Made by a program: the position numbers and the translations under genes. From assembly GCA_050943255.1 (NCBI GenBank), contig JBMNOV010000029.1, forward strand, positions 1 to 24,080: a DNA stretch of 24,080 nucleotides, given 5' to 3'. This document shows, piece after piece, positions 7,791 through 16,302 of the stretch (the first letter of the stretch is position 1; each line of letters begins with the position of its first letter). This stretch comes from UBA4844 sp050943255 (GTDB lineage Bacteria > Bacillota > Syntrophomonadia > Syntrophomonadales > Syntrophomonadaceae). The notes beneath the pieces were generated by a model. The model worked only from the letters and a program-made list of their open reading frames with translations, was not told the origin of the DNA and did no database searches.

Positions 7791-8666
7791 TCAAGCATCA
7801 TCTTTATCCCATGGCCTAAAACCCCTTCCGTAGACCTCTACTGTATCAGTTATAGTAAGAAAAGCTTGAGGATCGATTACAAATATCATTTCTTTCATAC
7901 GTGGGAGTTGAGTCTTGCCGACTGTTACCATAATAATATTTTCTGTTTGGCCGGTATAGGCACCACTGCCTAATAATAGCGTACATCCACGTTTCATCTG
8001 ATGCAGGATGGCATCAGCAATTTCTTTAGAGTTATGGGAAATAATCATAACGGTTTTTTTGGCCCGGAACCCGGAAGTAACACTATTTACTACCTTTGCG
8101 CTGGCAAATATACTCATTGCTGAATATAGAATTAGTAAAACACTGCTGGTAATAAGGCCTGATGTAAGAACAACTAAGTTGGTAACTAATATAGTATTAC
8201 CAAAATCTATTCCCCAGCGTTTATGAAATATGCCAGCTATAATATCAAGACCTCCGGATGAGCCTCTAAACATTAAAGTTAGGCCTACCCCGAAGCCGCT
8301 AATTATTCCTCCTAACAATGCTGAAATTAGAATATCATTTATAGGTATTTTTATTTCCAGTGACGCAAACAAGGCTAAAAAGCCAGAAAAGCTTAAAGTT
8401 CCAATAAGGCTGTAGAGAGTGAAGCGTCGGCTTACAAATTTAAATCCAGCAATAAAAATCGGAATATTTAGTACAACATACCATAACCAGATAGGTTGAG
8501 AAGTTATAAAATAAAGTATAATAGAAATTCCGCTAAGACCTCCAGTAAGCAAATGTGCTGGTACCAAAATGAACTGTATGGCAGCTGCACCGATTAAAGA
8601 TCCCAATAATATTCCAGCAATATCCTTAAGAGAAATCTTCTCCAGTGTTGCAGTTAATTTAGTCAT
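7791..8666 (-). CDS. YitT family membrane protein (DUF161 plus DUF2179)
   Basis: This Firmicute membrane protein of the YitT family has unknown biochemical function. The start chosen is the second ATG (8664-8666), seven bases after GGGAG; the ATG two codons upstream directly abuts that ribosome site. The 291-residue product has five to six hydrophobic helices in about the first 190 residues, including repeated small-residue segments such as GSLIGAAAIQFILVP and the family-typical GSSGGLDIIAGIF. A soluble C-terminal DUF2179 domain follows (about 200-285), beginning near KKTVMIISHNSKEIADAIL and containing TVGKTQLPRMKEMI. It stands alone between the convergent tetR and the ADP-ribosylglycohydrolase on the same strand; two 11-bp copies of TTAAGAATTAA (8704-8714 and 8736-8746) lie in its upstream gap. 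Confidence 0.9.
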   Translation of the reverse strand: MTKLTATLEKISLKDIAGILLGSLIGAAAIQFILVPAHLLTGGLSGISIILYFITSQPIWLWYVVLNIPIFIAGFKFVSRRFTLYSLIGTLSFSGFLALFASLEIKIPINDILISALLGGIISGFGVGLTLMFRGSSGGLDIIAGIFHKRWGIDFGNTILVTNLVVLTSGLITSSVLLILYSAMSIFASAKVVNSVTSGFRAKKTVMIISHNSKEIADAILHQMKRGCTLLLGSGAYTGQTENIIMVTVGKTQLPRMKEMIFVIDPQAFLTITDTVEVYGRGFRPWDKDDA

Positions 8667-8757
8667 TAGCATACTCCCTTATATCCCTTATATATCATAT
8701 ATGTTAAGAATTAAGTGATAAGGGATTGATATTTATTAAGAATTAATGACGAAAAGC

Positions 8758-9531
8758 CTAATCAGCTATATAACAACGCATAAACTCATCAATTATTTGC
8801 TTGAGATGTGTATTGAGCCGAGCCCTTACCCCTTCAACAATATAAATCGGAATCTTCTTATAAAACGCCTGGGCTATTCCTCCGGCTATACACGCTATAG
8901 TGTCACTATCCCCACCTAATGATATGGCTTTACGAATAGCATCTTCGAAATTCCTGGATTCCAAAAAGGCGATTATTGCTTCCGGTACTGATCCTTGGCA
9001 AGAAACATCAAATGTGTAATTAGGTCTAATGTCATCAAGGCTCCGGCTCAAGTTATAAGCAAAACGGGATTCGATCTGTTCTTTTATATATGTCTTATTT
9101 TTTCCCTGCCGGGCTAGAAACACTGCAAGTGCCGTTGCCTGTGCACCCTTTATACCTTCCGGATGATTATGGGTAACGGCAGCGCTTTTAGACGCCTCTT
9201 TTAATACCTCTTCTATATCATTGAAGGCAAATCCTACTGGGCTAACCCGCATAGCAGATCCATTACCAAAGCTGTTATAAGGAAGCAAGTTGTTTCCTGC
9301 TAACCAGTTAGTAAACCTGCTCCCATATCCTACATGGGGATACCGCTTGCCATATTCCTGGATAGTGCGGGCATAGTCTTTTCCATTTAAGATGGCATCT
9401 GCAATTGCAACTGTCAATACTGTATCATCAGTAAACCGGGATTGGGGAGAGAATAAAACAAAATCTTCTGTTTTTATATTATGCCACTCAAATACCGAAC
9501 CAATTACATCGCCGATAATTGCCCCTAGCAA
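8758..9531 (-). CDS. ADP-ribosylglycohydrolase family protein (DraG/ARH, COG1397)
   Basis: This is a metal-dependent hydrolase of the DraG/ARH superfamily, which removes ADP-ribose from proteins or related substrates. Two metal sites are visible: FTDDT with D35/D36 and the C-terminal GGDSDT with D208/D210, plus the usual GNGSAMRVSPVG and THNHPEGIKGA segments. The start chosen is TTG at 9529-9531 because it gives MLGAIIGDVIGS, the characteristic family N-terminus, and AAGGA lies ten bases upstream. The frame extends 14 codons further to another TTG at 9573, which has a poorly spaced AAGG. The 257-residue size is typical of the small bacterial members. It follows the MATE exporter gene on the same strand, so cotranscription is likely. 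No ADP-ribosyltransferase partner is seen nearby, so the substrate is unknown. Confidence 0.88.
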   Translation of the reverse strand: MLGAIIGDVIGSVFEWHNIKTEDFVLFSPQSRFTDDTVLTVAIADAILNGKDYARTIQEYGKRYPHVGYGSRFTNWLAGNNLLPYNSFGNGSAMRVSPVGFAFNDIEEVLKEASKSAAVTHNHPEGIKGAQATALAVFLARQGKNKTYIKEQIESRFAYNLSRSLDDIRPNYTFDVSCQGSVPEAIIAFLESRNFEDAIRKAISLGGDSDTIACIAGGIAQAFYKKIPIYIVEGVRARLNTHLKQIIDEFMRCYIAD

Positions 9532-9603
9532 ATGCAACACATCCTTAATGCCATATTTATATTTCTTTATCAATTACCTTATAATTGAAACTAGAGGAAA
9601 GTA

Positions 9604-11022
9604 TTACTTGGATTCTGATCCACACAGCACTCCTCTAACGGCAGTTATCTCATTTATCTGGTTTTCCGATTTTATTTTCTCTTCATCCTGTCGGAGTTTT
9701 TTCATCTCAAAAAATATTAGGGTAGCGGTAAGCGCAACCGACAAAAGGTCAGCAATAGGACCTGTTCTCCATACACCTTCTATACCCCAAAAATGTGGTA
9801 AAATTAATAGGCAAGGTATAAGAAACAAAACCTGCCGGGATAGACTAAGGATAGTTGCCTGACGTGCCTTACCAACAGCTTGAAAATAGGTAGAAGAAAT
9901 AACCTGAAAACCTACAATCGGAATCAAGGCAAGATAAACTAGCATAGCATGAACTGTTAAATTTGTAAGAACAACATCTCCTTCGCTAAAAAGCCCAACA
10001 AGTTGTTGCGGCCAGATGCGAATTGCCAAATATCCAGCACTAGCAATAAATGTGCCAGCCCAAACTGCTAATCTCCAGGTTTCTCTGACTCTTCCGTATT
10101 TCCGGGCCCCATAATTAAAACCAATTATCGGCTGCGCGCCTTGAGCTAGCCCAAGTACAGGCATAAACAATAATGTTGCAATACTTACTAAAATACCAAC
10201 AGCTGATAGAGCCATATCACCACCATATGCCACGAGAGTTTTATTGAGTATAAGGTTTTGTACACTATTAGCTAATTGCATGGCAAAAGGGGCAAAACCA
10301 ATGGCCATAATACCAGTCAATATAGGCCGGGAAGGTATGAGGTTTTTTATACGGATTTTTAGCAGACTTTTATTAGTAAAAAAGTAGCTTAAGACCCAGA
10401 CAGCAGAGATTGATTGCGCCATTATGGTTGCAAATGCTGATCCCTTCATACCCCAGCCAAATTTAAATATAAAGACATAATTAAGAAAAATATTAGCCCC
10501 TGCGCCTAGTAGTTGCGTATACATAGCCATTTTGGGGTTACCTTCAGCGCGGATAAAGTTATTCATTCCCATACTAATGGAGCCGATAGCAGATCCTAAC
10601 ATGATAATTTCAGTAAAATCCCGGGCATAAGGAAGAACTGTAGGGCTTGCTCCCAAAGCAATTAATATCTGATCAGTGAAAAGAAAGAAAACGATTGTAC
10701 ATAATACTGGTAACAATATTAATAGAGTCATAGCGTTTCCAGCAATTTTTTCAGCATCATCCTTACTGCCTTCTCCCAGGCGAATTGATATTAGGGCAGT
10801 AGCACCTACTCCGATTAAAACCGATACGGCCAATAAAACAATCATTACAGGGAAAGCAACGGTAGTTGCCGCGATACCTTCTGAACCTATCCCTCGCCCA
10901 ACAAAAATCCTGTCTATTACATTATACAGCGAATTCACTATCATACCCACAATAGCAGGTAGAGAAAAAGCCCAAAGCAAGCTGCGAATGTTACCATCAA
11001 GCATTTCTTCCGAACGATTCAT
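9604..11022 (-). CDS. MATE family efflux transporter
   Basis: This 472-residue cation-coupled multidrug or metabolite exporter of the MATE family has about twelve hydrophobic helices in two related halves. The N-terminal phrase LWAFSLPAIVGMIVNSLYNVIDRIFVG is a clear signature of the bacterial MepA/NorM-like branch (split here as LPAIVGMIVNSLYNVIDRIF). The second half contains GLAQGAQPIIGFNYGARKYGRV, equally typical, with a short charged tail after helix 12. TAAGGAGAA precedes the ATG by five bases. Immediately upstream is a 10-bp tandem duplication (TTGAGGCAAT twice, 11041-11060). The ADP-ribosylglycohydrolase gene follows on the same strand. Substrate cannot be inferred from sequence. Confidence 0.92.
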   Translation of the reverse strand: MNRSEEMLDGNIRSLLWAFSLPAIVGMIVNSLYNVIDRIFVGRGIGSEGIAATTVAFPVMIVLLAVSVLIGVGATALISIRLGEGSKDDAEKIAGNAMTLLILLPVLCTIVFFLFTDQILIALGASPTVLPYARDFTEIIMLGSAIGSISMGMNNFIRAEGNPKMAMYTQLLGAGANIFLNYVFIFKFGWGMKGSAFATIMAQSISAVWVLSYFFTNKSLLKIRIKNLIPSRPILTGIMAIGFAPFAMQLANSVQNLILNKTLVAYGGDMALSAVGILVSIATLLFMPVLGLAQGAQPIIGFNYGARKYGRVRETWRLAVWAGTFIASAGYLAIRIWPQQLVGLFSEGDVVLTNLTVHAMLVYLALIPIVGFQVISSTYFQAVGKARQATILSLSRQVLFLIPCLLILPHFWGIEGVWRTGPIADLLSVALTATLIFFEMKKLRQDEEKIKSENQINEITAVRGVLCGSESK

Positions 11023-11325
11023 AATAATTCTCCTTACCCAATTGCCTCAATTGCCTCAATTTTTTTAATAAGAAGCTTATCAATAATATGTTTTCTTAAG
11101 TATTATAACCTGGGAGTTAAGGTTCTTATCCCAAGGAACCCAATATTAATTATAGTTCTTCTTTATAAGTATTATAGTCTATTATAATTTGCGAAATAGA
11201 TTAAATAATTTGTTTCTAAAACTTATGATAAAACAGTTCTAGTATAGAGGAATAATTTAGATCTACCCCTTTTTTGAGTTATCTTTTTCGCATATATAGA
11301 TAAGAACATTGAAGGAGGTAAGATT
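11023..11325. other. 303-bp divergent intergenic region between MATE and SLH genes
   Basis: The region holds both 5' leaders. On the minus strand a TATAAT (11102-11107) is a possible MATE -10, but no good -35 accompanies it. Two overlapping, mutually exclusive inverted repeats occur around 11111-11148 (TGGGA/TCCCA and GGTTC/GAACC). A TTGAGT near 11274 precedes the SLH gene, again without a clear -10. There is no RNA gene or riboswitch that I recognise. Confidence 0.4.
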
Positions 11326-12975
11326 ATGAAGAAAACAATGTCGTTGATTTTGGCATTATTGCTGGTATGTATATTTTCAACTACGGCAATGGCCAAGTCA
11401 GATAACGGCAATGCCTGGGGGAAAGGCCATAAAAGTAAGGTCGTAGATACCCAGCAACAACAGTTACTAAATTATGGGAAAGAAAGAAAAGACAGCAAAA
11501 AGGTAGAAAGGGTATTGGAAAAAATACAGAAAAAAATTAATAAAAATCTGTTATACCAATACCAGGCTGAGAAACAAAATAATAAAAAAGTAAAAGCTAA
11601 TCATTTCAGTGATACTTATCGGCATTGGGCCAGCCAATGCATTGAAGAAATGGCTACCATTGGTTTATTGAAAGGCTACCCCGATGGCACTTTCAGACCT
11701 GACCAGAGGCTATCACAGGCTGAAGCCCTTTCATTAGTTATGCGTATTGCAGCGGAGGAGGCTGGTGTAACAGTTAATGAGGATAAAGCAGTAGAAGACG
11801 AAGATGAAAAAATTGATGAAGACAAATTAGATGATGTTCCAGATTGGGTATGGCAAGATTGTTATAAAGCCGCTAAAAAAGGCATTATCAATTTAAACCG
11901 TTTCCATTCTGGTGTACAGGCATCACGTGCTCAGACGGCAGTTATGATTGCTAAAATCCTGGAGCTGGAACCGGTAGACACAAGTAATATACCATTTAAA
12001 GATGGTATTCTAATTTCCAGGGAAGATGTGGGTTATATACTCGCTCTTTATGAGGAGGGAATTATATCTGGCGATACTAATGGCAACTTTAACCCCAATA
12101 GTGCTATAACCCGAGCTCAGATGGCTAGTATGTTGCAACGGCTCCTGGACAAAAATGAAGATAAAGGCGAAATTAAATCAATAACTTTGCCGGCGACAGC
12201 GAGCTTGGAGCAGGGGAAATCCATCACCTTGGCGGCCATCGTTAAGTATAGTGATGACACCACCGATAACAAAGTAGAATGGGTAAGCAGTGATACTAGT
12301 TTAGCCACTGTTACTGATGATGGGGTAGTTACCGCTGCCGTTGATAAAACAGGAACCGTTACCATTACGGCAACTGCAACCCGGGGCGACTCCACCATGT
12401 CCGCCACTTGTAAGGTGATTATTGTGGAAGAAATTGTAGCTGAGGCCGGGACCTTGGAAACAACTGGGAATGTTAGTAGCTGTGACGGTGAAGTTTTCCA
12501 GGAATATTCATTTGAAGTTGATGGAGAGAAAGTTAGTCTGGATGAGGACAATGTAAGATCCATAACAATGCAAAAAGATGATACTGATGTGGTTACTCTA
12601 ACCCCAAACAATGACAGTACTTTTTGGTTTAACGTTCAGTACGAAACCGGAAAATATACCTTGACTGTCGTTGATAAAGCTGACAAGGTCTATGAAGCTA
12701 TTATTGACTGGGTAGCTCCTATAAAAGTGGCAGCAATTGCTACTGGCAATAGTGGAGTACATGAAGGTAATAACTATGTTGAATTCAGGTTAGGGGATCT
12801 CGATTTATCCAGCTTTACCCATATGTATCAGATTAAGCCTAATGATCAAGTAGTGGAGCTTACCCCCAATAGCGATACCAACCTGTGGTTCAAGACTAAT
12901 GGCCAAGTTGCGGGTGAACATACTTTCCTAATTAATAAAAATAATGTCTGGTATATTGCCAATATAAGTATTTAA
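11326..12975 (+). CDS. SLH-domain surface protein with Big2 domain and two C-terminal repeats
   Basis: This is a secreted cell-surface protein of 549 residues. The signal peptide spans 1-23, ending AMA. A charged segment (24-92) leads to three SLH units: HFSDTYRHWASQCIEEM to about 141, DVPDWVWQDCYKAAKKG at about 170-213, and IPFKDGILISREDVGY at about 222-275. These bind secondary cell-wall polysaccharide. An acidic stretch (150-170) sits between the first two. A bacterial Ig-like Big2 domain follows (284-367, with SITLPATASLEQGKSITL). Two related modules end the protein, sharing VxLTPNxDxxxWF at about 422-435 and 509-522, each followed by a beta hairpin. A perfect AAGGAGGT lies before the ATG. 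It is transcribed alone and ends at a strong terminator. Surface anchoring is well supported; the function of the terminal modules is unknown. Confidence 0.9.
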   Translation: MKKTMSLILALLLVCIFSTTAMAKSDNGNAWGKGHKSKVVDTQQQQLLNYGKERKDSKKVERVLEKIQKKINKNLLYQYQAEKQNNKKVKANHFSDTYRHWASQCIEEMATIGLLKGYPDGTFRPDQRLSQAEALSLVMRIAAEEAGVTVNEDKAVEDEDEKIDEDKLDDVPDWVWQDCYKAAKKGIINLNRFHSGVQASRAQTAVMIAKILELEPVDTSNIPFKDGILISREDVGYILALYEEGIISGDTNGNFNPNSAITRAQMASMLQRLLDKNEDKGEIKSITLPATASLEQGKSITLAAIVKYSDDTTDNKVEWVSSDTSLATVTDDGVVTAAVDKTGTVTITATATRGDSTMSATCKVIIVEEIVAEAGTLETTGNVSSCDGEVFQEYSFEVDGEKVSLDEDNVRSITMQKDDTDVVTLTPNNDSTFWFNVQYETGKYTLTVVDKADKVYEAIIDWVAPIKVAAIATGNSGVHEGNNYVEFRLGDLDLSSFTHMYQIKPNDQVVELTPNSDTNLWFKTNGQVAGEHTFLINKNNVWYIANISI

Positions 12976-12993
12976 TCTTGACACCTGGTGATT

Positions 12994-13037
12994 CAGCCCG
13001 GCTTCAATTATCCAGGGGACGGGCTGTCTTCTTTTTA
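12994..13037 (+). terminator. Intrinsic terminator of the SLH-protein gene
   Basis: Arms CAGCCCG (12994-13000) and CGGGCTG (13020-13026) pair perfectly and are followed by TCTTCTTTTTAT. A second pair CCTGG/CCAGG (12984-12988, 13012-13016) overlaps and could form an alternative stem. Confidence 0.75.
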
Positions 13038-13091
13038 TATACTATCAGCTGAAAAGGTTACCTGCTACACATAATTATATTGTTCGCGGTT

Positions 13092-14495
13092 TTAGGTTTT
13101 TTCTAATTTATCATCATTATTATGTAAACGACCGCGTTTAAGGGAAGCTAATATTCCTAAAACAGATAATAAGGTGAATAAAGTAAATGAGACTTGCATG
13201 CAAGTCAGGATATGGGCAGGGTTGGCCTCGGTAAGGGTTGCCTGGCCTACGAAAAGGGCAATCAGGAGAGTAACTATTGACATGCTTATGGCCTGTCCCA
13301 CAAGCCTCATTGTGCCAAGAATAGATGATGCTATACCGTAAAGCTGTCTGGGTACTGAACCCATAATGGCATTATTATTAGGTGAAGCAAAAAGGGCAAA
13401 ACCCAGTCCAGCCAAAAGCAGGTTAGCTATCAGGTATATTGGCGCAGTTGATGTGCTAATAAAAATAAAGAAAAACAGGCTTAGAGTGGAACAGCCCATA
13501 CCTAAGGATGCCACTAGCCTTGGTTCCAGGCGATCAGATAAGGTACCGGCCAGGGGGGAAAGAACGGCCATAACTAGGGGCTGGGTCAGGAGAATCAGGC
13601 CGGCTGATTGAGAATCATATCCCCTTACCACCTGAAGGTAGACTGATAATAAAAAGGTGACTGCGAAAGTTGCGCTATAATTTATCATTGCTGCCAGGTT
13701 AGAAAAAGCAAAAGTAATATTATGTTTGAACATACGTACCTGTAAAATCGGATAGTCAATCTGTAATTCCCAGTAGATATACAATACCAATAATAACAGG
13801 CCTAGTAAAACTAGATAACGCGCTGTGGTAAAATCAGCAATAGCAGATATGCTGTAAAGGAAAACAAGTATTCCTGCCATATAAAGGATACTGCCAAAAG
13901 TATCAAATTTTTCCCCCCTGGCACTAGCCCACTCGTTATGAAGCCACATATGTATCCCGATTATAGCTCCTAGTCCTAATAATGTAGTTAGATAAAAAAT
14001 GCTGCGCCAGCCCAGGTAATGGTTCATCATTCCGCCTAAAAACGGGCCAACTGATAGTCCTAGATAGGTAACAGCAACACTATAACCTAGTGCACGGCCT
14101 CTCTTATGGGGCGGGTAAACTGAGGTTAAAATAGCCATTCCGGTACTAAAAATCATGGCCGCACTTAATCCTTGTAATAGTCGCAGGCAAATAACTAATT
14201 CCATTGAAGAAGCCAGGGTAGTAATCAGGGTAAATAGGGTGTAAAGAATAGTACCCGCCAAGTACATCTGGCGTCGTCCATGTATATCGGCCAGTCGGCC
14301 CAGGGGCAGGAGAAACACGGCTGAGGCCAATATATAGCTGGTAATAGCCCAGCTAGTTAATACAGCATTACTGCCAAATTCATGTCCCATGGCCGGTAGA
14401 GCTAGATTAATAGAACTACCCATAAATGTAGTCATAAACGAGGTGGTCATAACAGTATATAGTGTTCTAACTTCAATAGCAGTATGTTTTTGCAT
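13092..14495 (-). CDS. MFS drug exporter, DHA2 (EmrB/QacA) type
   Basis: This proton-driven exporter of the 14-helix major facilitator family has 467 residues from the ATG at 14493-14495. That start is chosen because AAAGGTG sits five bases upstream; the frame extends 15 codons further without a ribosome site. Motif A is visible as GRLADIHGRR at 66-75 and the antiporter motif C region as YLGLSVGPFLGGMM. Also typical are LTSWAITSYILASAVFLLPL and the RLLQGLSAAMIF segment. The gene is last in a same-strand run of crotonase, TauE/SafE permease and this exporter, with gaps of 48 and 84 bases, so cotranscription is possible. Substrate is unknown. Confidence 0.92.
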   Translation of the reverse strand: MQKHTAIEVRTLYTVMTTSFMTTFMGSSINLALPAMGHEFGSNAVLTSWAITSYILASAVFLLPLGRLADIHGRRQMYLAGTILYTLFTLITTLASSMELVICLRLLQGLSAAMIFSTGMAILTSVYPPHKRGRALGYSVAVTYLGLSVGPFLGGMMNHYLGWRSIFYLTTLLGLGAIIGIHMWLHNEWASARGEKFDTFGSILYMAGILVFLYSISAIADFTTARYLVLLGLLLLVLYIYWELQIDYPILQVRMFKHNITFAFSNLAAMINYSATFAVTFLLSVYLQVVRGYDSQSAGLILLTQPLVMAVLSPLAGTLSDRLEPRLVASLGMGCSTLSLFFFIFISTSTAPIYLIANLLLAGLGFALFASPNNNAIMGSVPRQLYGIASSILGTMRLVGQAISMSIVTLLIALFVGQATLTEANPAHILTCMQVSFTLFTLLSVLGILASLKRGRLHNNDDKLEKT

Positions 14496-14579
14496 TTTAG
14501 CACCTTTTTTTTGGTTATATATTCCGAAATAGTAGCGCATACAGTACTTATATAATCTTAAAGCTATTTTATATTACCT

Positions 14580-15356
14580 TTATGTTAACAGATATTGCCA
14601 GGATAGGTATAAGAAAATCAGGGTAAAGATAAGCTTGAAAAGTTGAGGATTTACCCTTGGGCTGATAATGACTCCAAAGTGGGCACCTATTATGCATCCC
14701 AATGCTAATAATAGTCCAGCAGGCAGGTTAACAAATTCTTGTTGTAATTTAATAAGCGCACCAATGGTCATATAAGGAAACATTGCTAAAAGAGCAGTAC
14801 CTGCTGCTTCAGAAGGTTTAGCTGCAAAATGCCATAAGAGGACTGGTACAATTATAAAACCTCCGCCAACTCCTAAGACCCCTGCCATAGTTCCAGTTAT
14901 CAGTCCAAGCAAAAATAACTTTACCTTTTCGTTTTGGATTGGCTTAGAGGGTTCACTAACAGCTTTGGCACCATGGCGCCATTCTCCATATAGTTCTCCT
15001 CCCATGCGTAAAGCCATGAAGAGGAAAAGTGAACCCAGAAGAGTTCCCAAAAGGGCAATATTATCACTCAGGTAAGCCTTAAACAGATATGAACCTATTA
15101 AAACCCCGGTTAGCCCACCAGCAGCGATTACAAGTGCACTATTTACCCTTATATTACCAGCCCGATAATAGCCATAAGCTCCTGAAAGGGTGGTAAAAAC
15201 CGTTGCCAAAAGTGATGTACCTACTGCTATTAAAGGGCTAAATCCAAGAAAAAGTTGGCAGGCAGGAATTATGATTATACCTCCGCTGATCCCTAATAAT
15301 GCTCCCAGGAAACCAGCAAGGCATCCTATAATTAAAGCCAAAATAAATATTAACAT
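14580..15356 (-). CDS. TauE/SafE family (UPF0721) membrane permease
   Basis: This 258-residue permease is of the TauE/SafE group, which contains exporters or importers of sulfite, sulfoacetate and other small organosulfur or carboxylate anions. Two homologous halves are evident: FLGALLGISGGIIIIP near residue 16 and MAGVLGVGGGFIIVP near 158, the repeated G-x-x-G-x-G-G-G family motif. There are about eight hydrophobic helices with a cytoplasmic loop around 128-142. TTTGGAGA precedes the ATG. It lies 48 bases behind the crotonase gene on the same strand, which hints at a carboxylate or CoA-derived acid as substrate, but that is inference. Confidence 0.88.
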   Translation of the reverse strand: MLIFILALIIGCLAGFLGALLGISGGIIIIPACQLFLGFSPLIAVGTSLLATVFTTLSGAYGYYRAGNIRVNSALVIAAGGLTGVLIGSYLFKAYLSDNIALLGTLLGSLFLFMALRMGGELYGEWRHGAKAVSEPSKPIQNEKVKLFLLGLITGTMAGVLGVGGGFIIVPVLLWHFAAKPSEAAGTALLAMFPYMTIGALIKLQQEFVNLPAGLLLALGCIIGAHFGVIISPRVNPQLFKLIFTLIFLYLSWQYLLT

Positions 15357-15404
15357 AATCTTGTATCTCCAAATGAAGCTTAAACTCTAGTTTAGCCCAT
15401 AGCT

Positions 15405-16193
15405 TTAGCATCCTTTAAAAACAGGGGATCGTTTTTCCCTGGTTGCTGATAACCCTTCCTTCATATCTTCTGTCGAGGCTGATAGAATTTGAGAAAGAGA
15501 CTCATGTAACAAGGCATCGTCCAGGTTAACATTCAGGTTTCGGTAAATAGACCTTTTTATCAAGCGTGCAGTTACTGCCGGATTATTGGCTATTCGCCGA
15601 GCAAAGTCTAATGAGAAATCTTCTAATTGATCGGGCGCAATTACGTGGTTTACCAAACCTATGCGCATAGCCTCATCAGCACCAATAACTTCACCCAACA
15701 GGCATAATTCCAGGGCTTTGGCTGTACCAACAAGCCGGGGCAGGTGATAAGTTCCAGCCATCCCGGGATGAATGCCCACCTTAATAAAAGACATTGACAT
15801 CTTAGTATTACTGCTAGCTATACGCATGTCACAAGCCATAGCTAGACAGAGGCCAGCTCCAATTGTGTGCCCTTTAATCACAGCTATAGTAGGTATCTCC
15901 AGTTTAGTTAGGTTGAGAAAACACTTATAAAAATTTACTACAGTAGGTTCGGCCTTAGCTGGACTACTTTCAAACATTTCAAACGCACTTTTGAGGTCTC
16001 CCCCAGAACAAAAAGAATGTCCCTCTCCGGTAATAATCAGAACCCTAATATTTTTATCCTCTTGTATTAGATGGATAGCATCCTTAAATTCTACTGCCAT
16101 TTGCGGGGTCATAGCATTAATGGTACGAGGCTGGTTTAAAGCTAGTATAGCTATATGCTCCTGTTTTTCAATCATTAGAGTGTCAAAGTGCAT
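15405..16193 (-). CDS. Crotonase-fold enoyl-CoA hydratase/isomerase family protein, atypical active site
   Basis: This cytoplasmic acyl-CoA enzyme of 262 residues has the crotonase fold. CoA and oxyanion-hole motifs are present: FCSGGDLK at 61-68 and GHTIGAGLCLAMACD at 108-122. In rat enoyl-CoA hydratase the two catalytic glutamates lie in GGCELAM and QPEI; here the aligned residues are Cys116 and Phe136, so neither acid is kept. Phe at the second position occurs in PaaG-like isomerases, but their aspartate in VPDSGG is also missing (HPGMAG, 142-147). The reaction is therefore not predictable and ordinary hydratase activity is unlikely. AAGGAG precedes the ATG, and a TATAAT lies about 40 bases upstream. 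It is the first gene of a likely unit with the TauE/SafE permease and MFS exporter. Confidence 0.88.
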   Translation of the reverse strand: MHFDTLMIEKQEHIAILALNQPRTINAMTPQMAVEFKDAIHLIQEDKNIRVLIITGEGHSFCSGGDLKSAFEMFESSPAKAEPTVVNFYKCFLNLTKLEIPTIAVIKGHTIGAGLCLAMACDMRIASSNTKMSMSFIKVGIHPGMAGTYHLPRLVGTAKALELCLLGEVIGADEAMRIGLVNHVIAPDQLEDFSLDFARRIANNPAVTARLIKRSIYRNLNVNLDDALLHESLSQILSASTEDMKEGLSATREKRSPVFKGC

Positions 16194-16232
16194 GATTATT
16201 CAACTCCTTATGATAAATAATACTACTAGCTT

Positions 16233-16238
16233 ATTATA
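16233..16238 (-). promoter_or_regulatory. Candidate -10 box for the crotonase gene
   Basis: TATAAT reads on the minus strand about 40 bases before the start codon. The hexamer 17 bases further upstream (TGGGAA) matches TTGACA in only three positions, so this is a weak promoter call. Confidence 0.35.
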
Positions 16239-16302
16239 CTACAGCTTTACAGGAGTTCCCAGATTATAAATACCAGCTGCTTAAATTAGTTAAGTTTATT
16301 AT

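Noticed and set aside
8704..8746. Two TTAAGAATTAA copies before yitT
   Set aside because: The motif is AT-rich and not symmetric, so two copies within 45 bases are compatible with chance.
11041..11060. Tandem 10-bp duplication upstream of the MATE gene
   Set aside because: It is short and only two copies, adjacent to the ribosome site; it may be slippage and nothing else supports a function.
10676..11068. Plus-strand frame opposite the MATE gene
   Set aside because: It mirrors the codons of the transporter and has no ribosome site or recognisable domain.
11111..11148. Overlapping inverted repeats in the MATE/SLH gap, considered as a riboswitch or attenuator
   Set aside because: Arms are only five bases and no conserved riboswitch core or terminator tail is present.
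12117..12611. Long minus-strand open frame inside the SLH protein gene
   Set aside because: It is the antisense shadow of a strongly supported gene and its product is low-complexity without motifs.
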